Positions 7,755 to 16,966 are shown, counted from the stretch's first letter. The stretch is DNA of 64,000 nucleotides from Profundibacter sp033851955 (GCA_033851955.1 JAWSVK010000009.1:318502-382501); one strand, 5' to 3'. Notes: generated by a model not told the origin, from the sequence alone. Numbers and translations are program-made.

Positions 7755-9314
7755 TTAGTACCAAGCATCCTCCATCGAGGATTTTTTGCGTGCCATGAAG
7801 TCCTTCAACGCGTCGTCCTTGGCCACATCCAAAGGCGGCGCTTCATAGCTGGCCAGCGATTCTTTCCAACGCGTATTGGCGCGGGTGGCCGCATCAATGC
7901 TGCCCTCTTCATCCCAAGTCTCCCACGGCTGATCATCGTTCATCGCCGTGTCCCAATAGGCGGTTTTGTAGTGGCGCATCGTGTGGTCGGTGCCGAACAA
8001 ATGCTCTCCCGGGCCGTTCTGCGCCAAGGCCTCAAACCCCAACGTGTCCTCATTCACATCAACCCCCGCTGCATAGGCGTGCAATGCCCCGCAAACATCG
8101 GAATCCATCATGAATTTTTCATAGGACATCGACAGCAACCCATCCAGATAGCCCGCCGAGTGCATGTTGAAATTCACCCCGCTTTGCAGGGCCGACATCA
8201 TCGACATCATGCTTTGTTGCATGGCCTGAGCGTCCGGTAGTTTCGAGGTGGTGAAACTGCCCGCCCCGCGAAATGGCAGGTTCAAGCGGCGTGACAATTG
8301 TCCCATCACCAAGGTGCCAAGCGCGGGTTCTGGCGTGCCAAATGTCGGCGAGCCGGAGCGCATGTTCAGTGACACCAAAAACGATGCCAAAATCGTCGGC
8401 GCACCGGGGCGCACCAATTGGGTGATGGCGCAGCTGACCATGCTTTCGGCCAATGAATGCGCGGCCTGACCGGCCATCGTCAGGGGCGACACCGCCCCGC
8501 CCAGCAAGAACGGCAAGTGAATTGATCCTTGATTGGCCGCCGCATAGGCCCGAATGCCTGCGGTGGTTTCACCATCAATCACCAACGGGGACGTCGTGTT
8601 GAAATTGCCCATGACGACGCAATTCTGATCAACAAAATCTGCACCAAACAAAATGCGGCTCATCTCGATGCTGTCATCAACGCGGGACGGCGCGGTGATA
8701 GAGCCCAAAAACGGCCGATCAGAATAGCGCATATGGGCATAGACCATATCAAGATGGCGTTTGTTGACAGGAATGTCCGTTGGTTCGCAAATGGTGCCGC
8801 CGGAATGGTGCATCCACGGCGACGACTGCGCCAACTTCACGAAATTCTCAAAATCCTCAATGGTGCCGTAACGCCGGCCTTTGTCCAAATCCATCACGAA
8901 GGGCGACCCATATGAGGGCACGAACACCGTCGCATCCCCGCCGATCTGAACGCTTTTGGCAGGGTTGCGCGCATGTTGGGTGAAAATCGCCGGCGCCGTT
9001 TTTAGAATGTCACGGATCATGCCGGGCTCGAACTTTATGTTCCAGCGGTTTTCAGGCAGATCGGTCACCGTGGCGCCCGCAGCGCGGAACAACCGTACGA
9101 CCTCCTCATCATCGCGAAACTCAATGCCGATCTCGGCCAATATCCGGTCGGTGGTCGCCTCGATCTGGATCAGGCTTTCCTCGGACAGGATGTCATAGGT
9201 CGGAATGCGCCGCGTGATGTAGGGCACATACATATGCGGGTTTTGTCCCGGTGCGCCATCGCGTGATTTACGGTTTCGGCTGCGACGCGTCGGCTTGGTA
9301 GTGGTGGATGTCAT
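7755..9314 (-). CDS. trimethylamine methyltransferase (MttB) family protein, non-pyrrolysine
   Basis: A 519-residue MttB-superfamily protein (YDILSEESLIQIEATTDRI near the start; GGAVSPLTMAGQAAHSLAES mid-protein; a C-terminal ALAQNGPGEHLFGTDHT). True MttB contains pyrrolysine at an amber codon; this frame runs uninterrupted, so it belongs to the non-Pyl group, which includes glycine-betaine and proline-betaine demethylases that pass a methyl group to a corrinoid protein. No corrinoid protein gene is adjacent. ATG 9314 is chosen because AAAGGA lies about 10 bp upstream; TTG 9332 is less likely. It is the first gene of the operon running down to 5495. Confidence 0.87.
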   Translation of the reverse strand: MTSTTTKPTRRSRNRKSRDGAPGQNPHMYVPYITRRIPTYDILSEESLIQIEATTDRILAEIGIEFRDDEEVVRLFRAAGATVTDLPENRWNIKFEPGMIRDILKTAPAIFTQHARNPAKSVQIGGDATVFVPSYGSPFVMDLDKGRRYGTIEDFENFVKLAQSSPWMHHSGGTICEPTDIPVNKRHLDMVYAHMRYSDRPFLGSITAPSRVDDSIEMSRILFGADFVDQNCVVMGNFNTTSPLVIDGETTAGIRAYAAANQGSIHLPFLLGGAVSPLTMAGQAAHSLAESMVSCAITQLVRPGAPTILASFLVSLNMRSGSPTFGTPEPALGTLVMGQLSRRLNLPFRGAGSFTTSKLPDAQAMQQSMMSMMSALQSGVNFNMHSAGYLDGLLSMSYEKFMMDSDVCGALHAYAAGVDVNEDTLGFEALAQNGPGEHLFGTDHTMRHYKTAYWDTAMNDDQPWETWDEEGSIDAATRANTRWKESLASYEAPPLDVAKDDALKDFMARKKSSMEDAWY

Positions 9315-9452
9315 GCGAGTGTCCTTTGTCAAAATTTATAGAACTGTGCTATTTCGGATGTTGCAGGTGCGACGGTCTAGCTTGTTAGCGACCTGCCAAT
9401 GAATTGTTGCCCAGCCCCTAGACAGCCTGCCTGCCATCTTTTAAGCCACCTT

Positions 9453-9926
9453 ATGGCCAAGAAATCTGACCCCAACTACAAAGTGATCGCTGAAAACCGC
9501 CGCGCGCGGTATGATTACGCGATCGAGGACGACATCGAATGCGGCATCATGCTGCAAGGTTCTGAAGTCAAATCCATGCGCGAGGGCCAGACCAACATCG
9601 CCGAAAGCTATGCCAGCTTAGAGGAGGGCGAGCTGTGGCTGATCAATTCCTACGTCGCCCCCTATAAACAAGCCAAAACATGGGGCCACGAAGAACGCCG
9701 CAAACGCAAATTGCTGGTGTCCAAAAAAGAGCTGTCCAAGCTGTGGCAGGCAACGGGGCGCAAGGGCATGACGCTGGTGCCGCTGGTTATGTATTTCAAC
9801 CACAAGGGTTTTGTGAAAATCAAACTCGGCATCGCCAAGGGCAAACAAAACCACGACAAGCGCGCCAACGAAGCCAAGCGTGACTGGGGTCGTCAAAAGG
9901 CTCGCCTGTTGCGCGAAAGCGGCTGA
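9453..9926 (+). CDS. smpB: SsrA-binding protein SmpB
   Basis: SmpB binds tmRNA and brings it to stalled ribosomes for trans-translation. The protein from ATG 9453 is 157 residues, the usual size, starting MAKKSDPNYKVIAENRRARY. It carries the OB-fold motifs GIMLQGSEVKSMREG and WLINSYVAPY, and a basic C-terminal tail (HDKRANEAKRDWGRQKARLL) that mimics the missing tRNA anticodon arm. The upstream in-frame ATG at 9399 would add 18 atypical residues and is rejected. It is divergent from the MttB-family gene. Confidence 0.95.
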   Translation: MAKKSDPNYKVIAENRRARYDYAIEDDIECGIMLQGSEVKSMREGQTNIAESYASLEEGELWLINSYVAPYKQAKTWGHEERRKRKLLVSKKELSKLWQATGRKGMTLVPLVMYFNHKGFVKIKLGIAKGKQNHDKRANEAKRDWGRQKARLLRESG

Positions 9927-10049
9927 CCTTACGGCATCTGTTAACCATTTGTTGAAAACTGCTCATTTTAGGCTAGAATTCGCACAACGTAACCAATTGG
10001 GGCATGTTACGTGTGTAAATTATGGCCTCTTCAGGAAGGAATGCGTAAA

Positions 10050-10352
10050 ATGGAACTACTTATTGGTCTGATCTCAGGCGCAGTTGGCGGCAATGCTGCT
10101 GGCGGAATTATGAAAAATCTTAGCCTTGGCACACTTGGCAACACGATTGCTGGTGTGGTTGGCGGTGGCCTTGGCGGTCAAATCCTAAGCATGGTAACTG
10201 GCGGCGGCATGGCTGACATGGCGGCTGGTGCAACCGAAATGGCCGGCGGCATGGATGTAGGTTCAATCATCGGTCAGGTCGCTTCTGGCGGCGTTGGCGG
10301 CGGTGTTCTGCTGGCGGTTGTTGGCATGGTCAAGAAAATGATGGCCAAATAG
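10050..10352 (+). CDS. small glycine-rich membrane-type protein, function unknown
   Basis: A 100-residue protein rich in Gly, Ala and Met with repeated GxxxG-like patterns (VVGGGLGGQILSMVTGGG; ASGGVGGGVLLAVVG) and a basic end KKMMAK. It looks like a glycine-zipper membrane-inserting protein. Start ATG 10050 is preferred because AGGAAGGA (10033-10040) ends 9 bp before it; ATG 10041 touches that site. It stands alone, between smpB and the sulfurtransferase gene, and is followed by a GC-rich hairpin. I know of no assigned function. Confidence 0.7.
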   Translation: MELLIGLISGAVGGNAAGGIMKNLSLGTLGNTIAGVVGGGLGGQILSMVTGGGMADMAAGATEMAGGMDVGSIIGQVASGGVGGGVLLAVVGMVKKMMAK

Positions 10353-10363
10353 GCAATTAATTT

Positions 10364-10391
10364 GCGGGTGCCCATGGTGTTGGGCGCCCGC
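10364..10391 (+). terminator. GC-rich hairpin after the glycine-rich gene
   Basis: GCGGGTGCCC (10364-10373) can pair with GGGCGCCCGC (10382-10391) through ten pairs including one G-U, with an 8-nt loop. It lies 12 bp after the stop codon. The following bases (actcttgcc) lack a strong T-run, so it is a weak or factor-assisted terminator at best. Confidence 0.5.
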
Positions 10392-10454
10392 ACTCTTGCC
10401 AGCGTGTTCCCCTCGCGCTAGGCCATATAAAGACGGTTAACAAAGGGGCTATTC

Positions 10455-11306
10455 ATGTTTCAAGACGATCCAAAAACACTGGTGTCAACCAAATGGTTGG
10501 CAGACCACCTTACTAGTCCTGACATCCGAATTTTCGATGCGTCCTGGTTTTTGGACGGGGACGAGCGCGATGCGCGTGCCGAATATGAGGCAGTCCACAT
10601 CCCCAATGCACGGTATTTCGACATTGATGATGTGGCCGATCACCGCTCTGATTTGCCGCATATGGCCCCGCCGATTGAGAAATTCATGTCGCGGATGCGC
10701 AGCCAGGGCGTTGGCGACGGGCACCAAGTTGTGGTCTACGACAGCGCTGGGTTGTTTTCAGCGGCGCGGGTTTGGTGGTTGTTCCGATTGATGGGCAAAA
10801 ATGACATTGCCGTGCTGGACGGTGGCTTGCCGAAATGGATCGCCGATGGTTATCCAGTTGAAGACATGGCGCCGATCATTCGCGACCGCCACATGACGGT
10901 CAGCCGTCAGGCGCATCTGGTCAAGGATGTCACCCAAGTTGCGGCGGCCTCTAAGCTGGGGGATTATGAAATTGTCGATGCTCGTTCGCCTGATCGGTTT
11001 TACGGTCGCGAAGCCGAGGCCCGTGCGGAGTTGCGGTCCGGCCACATTCCGAATTCCAAGAACGTATATTACGCCAGCCTGCTGAACGGCGACGGCACAA
11101 TGAAAGACAACGTTAAGCTGGGGGCTGTATTCAAGGCGGCAGGGGTCGACCTGACCAAGCCAGCGATCGCCACTTGTGGCTCGGGTGTGACGGCCAATAT
11201 CGTGACCCTTGCAATGGCGCGGCTGGGCCACAACAACCATTCGATCTATGATGGTTCATGGTCTGAATGGGGCATGCCCAGCGATTTGAAAATTGAAACG
11301 GAGTAA
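10455..11306 (+). CDS. sseA: 3-mercaptopyruvate/thiosulfate sulfurtransferase
   Basis: A 283-residue protein with two rhodanese domains (about 8-135 and 158-280). The active-site loop is ATCGSGVTA, with catalytic Cys241; CGSGVT-type loops belong to the SseA/TST group. It transfers sulfane sulfur from 3-mercaptopyruvate or thiosulfate to cyanide or thiols. The inactive N-terminal domain carries the VVVYDSAGLFSAARVWW segment. It is followed 4 bp later by the aminotransferase gene, so the two are probably one operon joining cysteine/mercaptopyruvate and amino-acid metabolism. Confidence 0.9.
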   Translation: MFQDDPKTLVSTKWLADHLTSPDIRIFDASWFLDGDERDARAEYEAVHIPNARYFDIDDVADHRSDLPHMAPPIEKFMSRMRSQGVGDGHQVVVYDSAGLFSAARVWWLFRLMGKNDIAVLDGGLPKWIADGYPVEDMAPIIRDRHMTVSRQAHLVKDVTQVAAASKLGDYEIVDARSPDRFYGREAEARAELRSGHIPNSKNVYYASLLNGDGTMKDNVKLGAVFKAAGVDLTKPAIATCGSGVTANIVTLAMARLGHNNHSIYDGSWSEWGMPSDLKIETE

Positions 11307-11310
11307 GCAT

Positions 11311-12495
11311 ATGCTGACGAACCTCACCGCCCAACCCGCGGACAACATTTTGAAACTGATGCAAATGTTCCGAGAGGATCCGCGCAGTGACAAGATCGAT
11401 CTTGGGGTTGGCATCTATAAGGACGCCAGCGGCAACACGCCTGTTATGCGTGCGATCAAAGCCGCAGAAAAGCAGCTGTGGGAGGCCGAAACCACCAAGA
11501 AGTACACAGGTCTTATTGGCGAGCCCGCCTATGGTGACGCAATGGTCAATCTGGTGTTGGGCGATTGCGTACCCCGCGACCGTGTTGCGGCAGCCGCCAC
11601 CCCGGGTGGTACCGGCGCGATCCGCCAAGCCGTTGAACTGATAAAAATGGCCAGCCCGGACGCCACAATCTGGATATCCAACCCAACATGGCCAAACCAC
11701 CCGTCGATCATCAAATATGTCGGCATGAAAATGGCCGAGTACCGTTATTTCGACGCCGAAACGCGCGGCGTTGATTTCGACGGGATGATGGCTGATCTGG
11801 CGGGTGTGAAGGCCGGAGATGTGGTGTTGCTGCACGGGTGCTGCCACAACCCAACTGGCGCGAACCTGAACTTGGCTCAATGGGCCGAGGTGATCGCCAG
11901 CCTGCAAGACACAGGCGCAGTCCCCTTTGTTGACATCGCCTATCAAGGCTTTGGCGACGGGCTTGAGGAAGATGCGGCAGGGGTGCGGATGGTGGCCTCC
12001 ACCATGCCTGAAACCATCATCGCGGCCAGTTGTTCCAAGAACTTCGGCATCTACCGCGAGCGCACAGGCATCTTGATGACCGTGTCGCAAGAGGCTGAAA
12101 ATCAACCGCTGGCGCAGGGCACATTGGCCTATCTGAACCGGCAAAACTTCTCGTTCCCGCCGGACCACGGCGCGCGACTGGTGACGATGATCTTGGAGGA
12201 TGACGCGCTGCGCAGCGATTGGATGGCCGAGCTGGAAAGCGTGCGTTTGGGCATGCTGGATTTGCGCGAAAACCTGGCGGCGGAGTTGCAGCGCTTGTCA
12301 GGCTCTGACCGGTTTGGCTTTTTGGCCCAACACCGCGGCATGTTCTCGCGGCTTGGCGCGACACCAGAACAGGTGGAAACGCTGCGCATCAAATACGGGA
12401 TTTACATGATCGGAGACAGTCGCATGAACATCGCTGGGCTGAATGAAGCAACGATCCCCGTGCTTGCCAAAGCCATCATCGAGACCGGCATTTAG
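11311..12495 (+). CDS. tyrB: aromatic amino acid/aspartate aminotransferase (class I, subgroup Ia)
   Basis: A 394-residue PLP enzyme of the AspC/TyrB type. It starts at ATG 11311 with GGAG about 7 bp upstream and overlaps no neighbour. Markers are IDLGVGIYKD, the GGTGA cofactor-phosphate loop, HNPTG near residue 180, and the internal-aldimine Lys243 in SCSKNFGIYRERTG. The length and GVGIYKD start match tyrosine/aromatic aminotransferases of proteobacteria. It converts aromatic or acidic amino acids to their 2-oxo acids with 2-oxoglutarate as acceptor. It follows sseA and ends before a bidirectional terminator. Confidence 0.88.
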   Translation: MLTNLTAQPADNILKLMQMFREDPRSDKIDLGVGIYKDASGNTPVMRAIKAAEKQLWEAETTKKYTGLIGEPAYGDAMVNLVLGDCVPRDRVAAAATPGGTGAIRQAVELIKMASPDATIWISNPTWPNHPSIIKYVGMKMAEYRYFDAETRGVDFDGMMADLAGVKAGDVVLLHGCCHNPTGANLNLAQWAEVIASLQDTGAVPFVDIAYQGFGDGLEEDAAGVRMVASTMPETIIAASCSKNFGIYRERTGILMTVSQEAENQPLAQGTLAYLNRQNFSFPPDHGARLVTMILEDDALRSDWMAELESVRLGMLDLRENLAAELQRLSGSDRFGFLAQHRGMFSRLGATPEQVETLRIKYGIYMIGDSRMNIAGLNEATIPVLAKAIIETGI

Positions 12496-12574
12496 CAGCC
12501 AAACGCTCATCAGTCCCTGCGGGCCTTCTTTGCGAAGAGAGCCCCGTCAGGGGCCGATGAGCACCCAGAAACAC

Positions 12575-12610
12575 AAAAAAGGCCGGTAGGAATATCCTAC
12601 CGGCCTTTTT
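12575..12610. terminator. bidirectional rho-independent terminator between tyrB and amt
   Basis: A run of A, then GGCCGGTAGG, loop AATA, TCCTACCGGCC and TTTTT form a perfect strong hairpin. The A-run and T-run on both sides let it serve both convergent genes, the plus-strand aminotransferase and the minus-strand amt. Confidence 0.93.
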
Positions 12611-12632
12611 AATTCTTACTGTGGTTCTCTGG

Positions 12633-14000
12633 TTAGCCTTTGGTGAACTCTGGATAAGCATCCATGCCCAGTTCAGCAGCATCCAGCCCAGCAATCTCGG
12701 CTTCTTCCGATACACGGATGCCAACGATTGATTTCAGTAGCAACCAAAGTACCGCAGAGGCAACAACAACGAAGGCCCCAACAATCACGATGCTTTCCAG
12801 CTGAATGAACATCTGCGCCATCATCGACCGAGTGACTTCTTCACCAGCTTCATTCTCAAATGTCGACTGCGTGTTGAAAGCAACGGCCAGCGTGCCCCAG
12901 ATACCTGCAAACAGGTGAACCGGAATGGCGCCAACAACGTCATCAATCTTCAACTTGTCGAGGAACGGAACCGCAAAGACCACGATCACACCACCGACAG
13001 CACCGATCAATGTCGCCGCTCCCAAGCTGGGTGTCAAAGGCTCAGCCGTAATCGCAACCAGACCAGCAAGTGCGCCGTTCAGGATCATCGTCAGGTCAGG
13101 CTTTTTGTAAAACAACTGCGTCAGGATCAGTGCCGCAACCGCACCACCGGCAGCCGCCGCGTTGGTGTTTGACAAAATCCGGCTGATGTCAGCGACATTG
13201 GCAGCGGTATCCATATAAAGTTGTGATCCACCGTTAAAGCCGAACCAACCCATCCACAGAATGAATGTGCCCAAAGTTGCCAATGGCAGGTTCGAGCCCA
13301 TCATCGGAATGGTTCTGCCGTCTTTGTATTTCCCGATGCGTGGCCCAAGAATAAGCGCGCCCACAAGAGCCGCCCAACCGCCAACCGAGTGCACAACGGT
13401 GGAACCCGCGAAGTCTTGGAAACCCATTTGGTCCAAGAAACCGCCGCCCCATTTCCAGCTGGCCTGAATTGGGTAAATGAACGCCGTCAACACGACAACA
13501 AACACCAGGAATGGCCACAGTTTGATCCGCTCAGCCAAAGCACCCGATACGATCGACGCCGTCGCCGCACAGAACATCAACTGAAAGAAGAAATCAGATC
13601 CGACAGACGCATAAGTCAAATCAGGCTCAACGCCATCCAACCCGACTGGCTCTAACGCGGTAGGAGAGAAAGCGCCCAGAATATTGGAGATCGTCCAGCC
13701 ATCGCCTGGGTACATCAGGTTATAGCCAACCAGATAGTAAGCAATCGCGGCCAATGAAAACAGCGCCATGTTCTTGGTCAACTGCATGGTCACGTTCTTG
13801 CTGCGGACCAGTCCAGCTTCAAGCATGGTAAATCCGGCGGCCATCCAAAAGACCAAAACGCCAGTCACCAAGAACATGAACGTGGTAAAGATAAAGCCGA
13901 TTTCGGCGTTGGTGGGGGTCGTATCGACCTCCTGTGCAAATCCCACTGTCGGCACCAAAGCGGCGGCGGCAATCATGGGTATGTAAGTGGTGGGTTTCAT
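12633..14000 (-). CDS. amt: ammonium transporter
   Basis: A 455-residue Amt/Rh protein that conducts ammonium across the inner membrane. The start ATG 14000 (MKPTTYIP) gives a cleavable signal peptide ending GFAQ, common in Amt proteins; longer in-frame starts add unrelated residues. About 11 membrane segments follow. The twin-His pore residues are in STVVHSVGGW and IPVHLFAGIWG, and the family motif is FNGGSQLYMDTAAN-like. It lies 28 bp downstream of glnK in the standard glnK-amt operon, where deuridylylated GlnK plugs the channel. Confidence 0.95.
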   Translation of the reverse strand: MKPTTYIPMIAAAALVPTVGFAQEVDTTPTNAEIGFIFTTFMFLVTGVLVFWMAAGFTMLEAGLVRSKNVTMQLTKNMALFSLAAIAYYLVGYNLMYPGDGWTISNILGAFSPTALEPVGLDGVEPDLTYASVGSDFFFQLMFCAATASIVSGALAERIKLWPFLVFVVVLTAFIYPIQASWKWGGGFLDQMGFQDFAGSTVVHSVGGWAALVGALILGPRIGKYKDGRTIPMMGSNLPLATLGTFILWMGWFGFNGGSQLYMDTAANVADISRILSNTNAAAAGGAVAALILTQLFYKKPDLTMILNGALAGLVAITAEPLTPSLGAATLIGAVGGVIVVFAVPFLDKLKIDDVVGAIPVHLFAGIWGTLAVAFNTQSTFENEAGEEVTRSMMAQMFIQLESIVIVGAFVVVASAVLWLLLKSIVGIRVSEEAEIAGLDAAELGMDAYPEFTKG

Positions 14001-14028
14001 ATCAAATATCCTATCTATCCGGGTCGAC

Positions 14029-14367
14029 CTAAATCGCGTCCTCGTTGGTTTCGCCTGTCCGCACACGGACGATTTGCTCAACATCGAGCACGAAAATTTT
14101 GCCATCACCGATTTTGTCGGTCTTGGCTGTTGTCATGATGGTTTCAACCACCTGATCAACCACATCCGCCGCCACCACGATCTCGAGCATGACTTTGGGC
14201 ACGAAGTTGACGGTGTATTCAGCGCCACGGTAAATTTCGGTGTGACCGGATTGTGCGCCAAAGCCCTTGACCTCGGACACGGTCATGCCGCGAACGCCGA
14301 TTTCGGTCAGCGCTTCACGAACCTCCTCCAGCTTGAATGGCTTGAGTATTGCCTTGATGAGTTTCAC
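14029..14367 (-). CDS. glnK: nitrogen regulatory protein PII (GlnK)
   Basis: A 112-residue PII signal protein. It starts MKLIKAILKPFKLEEVREAL, and the T-loop contains the uridylylation site Tyr51 (EIYRGAEYTVNFVPK). The C-terminal GDGKIFVLDVEQIVRVRTGE is the ATP/2-oxoglutarate-binding B/C-loop region. Pairing with amt marks it as GlnK rather than the glnA-linked GlnB. Expression is probably under nitrogen control; an inverted repeat lies about 110 bp upstream. Confidence 0.95.
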   Translation of the reverse strand: MKLIKAILKPFKLEEVREALTEIGVRGMTVSEVKGFGAQSGHTEIYRGAEYTVNFVPKVMLEIVVAADVVDQVVETIMTTAKTDKIGDGKIFVLDVEQIVRVRTGETNEDAI

Positions 14368-14476
14368 AGTGTTTCCCCTCTGTTTGGTATATATTCAGCA
14401 AATTTCCCTGTATCTAAGGCGTTTCAGGGCCCATAAACTCAAGCAAACCTGGCGATTAAATTGGAGGGAATCCGCA

Positions 14477-14508
14477 ATAGCGCACAATTTATACGCATAT
14501 TGCGCTAT
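14477..14508. promoter_or_regulatory. inverted repeat upstream of glnK and the PBP gene
   Basis: ATAGCGCA (14477-14484) and TGCGCTAT (14501-14508) are exact inverted copies separated by 16 bases, in the 255-bp divergent region between glnK and the PBP gene. Placement about 110 bp before glnK would suit an activator site such as NtrC, but the half-sites do not clearly match a known consensus and I found no convincing sigma-54 promoter. Confidence 0.35.
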
Positions 14509-14622
14509 GTGATTAAAAATTGGGCAGAATTATATTTGAAACATCCCATGCTACCCCCTCTACATTCCAAGACGGGATGTGTAAGTTGTGAAAAAGCAGG
14601 CAAGCACCAGATAAGGTGATAT

Positions 14623-16944
14623 ATGAGTGGTTCAGGTAAAAAGCGCGGTCGTTTAGTGGCCGATAGACGGTATCCTTCGGTGAAGCTGTCAAAGAACAAA
14701 AAGAATGTGACCAAAGCGGTCGCACGCAAACCCGCAGCGAAAAAACCTGCCAAGCGCCGTGCCGCAAAAGCCGCCGCCAGAAAGCCGTTCTTTCGATTGC
14801 CGTTGCTGTCTTGGCCGTTCAAACGAAAAGCCAAGCCAAAGAAAAAACCTGCCGCTCGTAAAACAGCCCGCAAACCCGCCACCAAGAAACCCTCAAGCCG
14901 GGGATTTTTGCGCCGGATATTTGGCTGGTTCTTTGGCCTAATGTGGCGCATTGGCTGGCGTGTTACGGCGGTGATCGGCGTGCTGATCGGCATTGGCGTT
15001 GCTTATGATTATACCACCTTGCCGCCTGTTTCAGAACTGGTTGACGGGCGTGCCCGTGGCTCGGTGATCTTGCTGGATCGTGACAATCACAGGTTCGCCT
15101 CGCGCGGTGATCTGTTTGGCGGCATGGTCACGGCCTCATCGGTTTCACGGCACTTGAAAAACGCTGTAATCGCCACCGAAGACAAACGGTTTTATAGCCA
15201 TCTTGGCGTTAGCCCGCGGGGTGTTGCCAGTGCGGTCAGCATCAACCTAAAGGCCGGACGCGGCCCATTGTCAGGCAACGGTGGTTCGACCCTGACCCAA
15301 CAAACCGCCAAGCTGTTGTGCTTGGGTAAACCGTTCGACCCAACGACAGGGATCAGTGAAAAAGACTATGAGGCAGACTGTCGCCGCGGCTCATTAACCC
15401 GCAAAATCAAAGAAGCTATTTACGCAATGGCGCTTGAGGTGAAATACTCAAAAGACGATATTCTGACGATCTATTTGAACCGCGTTTTCCTTGGCTCTGG
15501 CGCCCGAGGTTTTGAGGCCGCCAGCCAGCGCTATTTTGGCAAACACGCCAGCGATATCAATCCAGCCGAGGCCGCAATGCTGGCCGGATTGCTCAAGGCA
15601 CCGACACGCTATGCGCCGACAAATAACTTGCAGCGCTCCCAAGATCGCGCGCTGACCGTTTTGAAACTGATGACCCAACAAGACTATCTGACCTCAGCAG
15701 AAGCCGCCCAAGCGCGGGAAAATCCAGCCGTGCTGTCAAAGTCAGCAAAAGCCCGCGCCGGCGGGTATTTCGCCGATTGGGTGATGAGCAGCGGGCCGTC
15801 CTTTTTGACCCGCGACACCACCGAGGACGTGACCATCCGCACCACGCTGGACGCCCGCATTCAACGCGCTGCCGAACAGGCACTGGCGCATATTTTTGAA
15901 ACCAAGGTTTCGCCCACGTCCAAGGCCCAAGCCGCGATCATTGTGATGTCGGCGGATGGTGCCGTACGGGCCATGGTCGGCGGGCGTGAAACCAAAGTAT
16001 CGGGTGCTTTCAACCGCGCCACGCAGGCTTTGCGTCAAACCGGATCGACCTTCAAACCTTTCGTTTTTGCCGCCGCCCTTGATTTGGGCTACAACCCGAA
16101 TGATTTTGTCTTGGATGGGCCGTTGACCATCGACATTCCGGGCTCTGGCCCTTGGTCGCCAACCAACTACAAAAAATACTACGGCAAGGTCACACTAACC
16201 GAGGCGCTGATGCGCTCGCTGAACACCGCCACTGTGCGGGTTTCTGAGAGCGTCGGGGCGGACAACGTGCGCAAAATCGCCACCGATTTCGGTATCCGCA
16301 ATGATCTGGCCGCGGGCCCCGCCGTGGCACTCGGGGCGTCCGAATCTACCCTGATCGAGATGACCGGCGCCTATGCTGGCATCTTGAACGGGGGGCGCAG
16401 CGTGACCCCTTACGGGCTGATAGAGCTGAGCCTGCAGGGCGACACGGAACCACTGATGCGCCAAGACGGCGGATTGGGCGAACGGGTGATCACCAAAACT
16501 GCCGCAGCAAATTTGATCTATATGATGCACCAAGTTGTCGAAAACGGCACGGGGCGGCGCGCCAAATTGACGGATCGCCAAGTCGCTGGCAAAACCGGCA
16601 CCACACAAAAAGCCCGTGACGCTTGGTTCATCGGTTTTTCCGGCGATTACGTTACCGGTGTTTGGATGGGTTATGACGACAACACGCCCCTTAAGGGCGT
16701 CACAGGCGGCGGGTTGCCAGCCGATATTTGGCACGAAACCATGGTGCGGGTGCATGAAGGAGTGTCGCCCAAACCGCTGCCGATGCTGGTTCCGCGAGGC
16801 GTGGGCCAAAGCAACGATCAAACAGTGCCGCCGTTGCTCGACACTCAAGCGCCAACCCGGCCACGAAAACCCAAAGCGCAGATGGATGAGGACGATCTGG
16901 AAGAACTAATGCGCGAAGTGCAAAACGGGATGACCCTGAGATGA
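14623..16944 (+). CDS. class A penicillin-binding protein (bifunctional peptidoglycan glycosyltransferase/transpeptidase)
   Basis: A 773-residue protein polymerising and cross-linking peptidoglycan. The first ~95 residues form an unusual Lys/Ala/Arg-rich cytoplasmic tail (repeats like RKPAAKKPAKRRAAK). A membrane anchor follows (about 105-128), then the GT51 domain with catalytic Glu in ATEDKRFYSHLG and GGSTLTQQ. The transpeptidase domain has SxxK at Ser475 (GSTFKP), SLN in RSLNTATV, and KTGTT at Lys657. It is PBP1A/1C-like, but assigning mrcA versus pbpC needs a tree. It ends 23 bp before the convergent aldolase gene. Confidence 0.92.
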   Translation: MSGSGKKRGRLVADRRYPSVKLSKNKKNVTKAVARKPAAKKPAKRRAAKAAARKPFFRLPLLSWPFKRKAKPKKKPAARKTARKPATKKPSSRGFLRRIFGWFFGLMWRIGWRVTAVIGVLIGIGVAYDYTTLPPVSELVDGRARGSVILLDRDNHRFASRGDLFGGMVTASSVSRHLKNAVIATEDKRFYSHLGVSPRGVASAVSINLKAGRGPLSGNGGSTLTQQTAKLLCLGKPFDPTTGISEKDYEADCRRGSLTRKIKEAIYAMALEVKYSKDDILTIYLNRVFLGSGARGFEAASQRYFGKHASDINPAEAAMLAGLLKAPTRYAPTNNLQRSQDRALTVLKLMTQQDYLTSAEAAQARENPAVLSKSAKARAGGYFADWVMSSGPSFLTRDTTEDVTIRTTLDARIQRAAEQALAHIFETKVSPTSKAQAAIIVMSADGAVRAMVGGRETKVSGAFNRATQALRQTGSTFKPFVFAAALDLGYNPNDFVLDGPLTIDIPGSGPWSPTNYKKYYGKVTLTEALMRSLNTATVRVSESVGADNVRKIATDFGIRNDLAAGPAVALGASESTLIEMTGAYAGILNGGRSVTPYGLIELSLQGDTEPLMRQDGGLGERVITKTAAANLIYMMHQVVENGTGRRAKLTDRQVAGKTGTTQKARDAWFIGFSGDYVTGVWMGYDDNTPLKGVTGGGLPADIWHETMVRVHEGVSPKPLPMLVPRGVGQSNDQTVPPLLDTQAPTRPRKPKAQMDEDDLEELMREVQNGMTLR

Positions 16945-16966
16945 GGGCGGACAAGTAAACAGGGCG

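Noticed and set aside
7755..9332. Pyrrolysine-containing MttB
   Set aside because: The frame has no in-frame TAG, so it belongs to the non-pyrrolysine group.
14029..14367. GlnB rather than GlnK
   Set aside because: The two are close in sequence, but the direct link to amt favours GlnK; no glnA is in the window.
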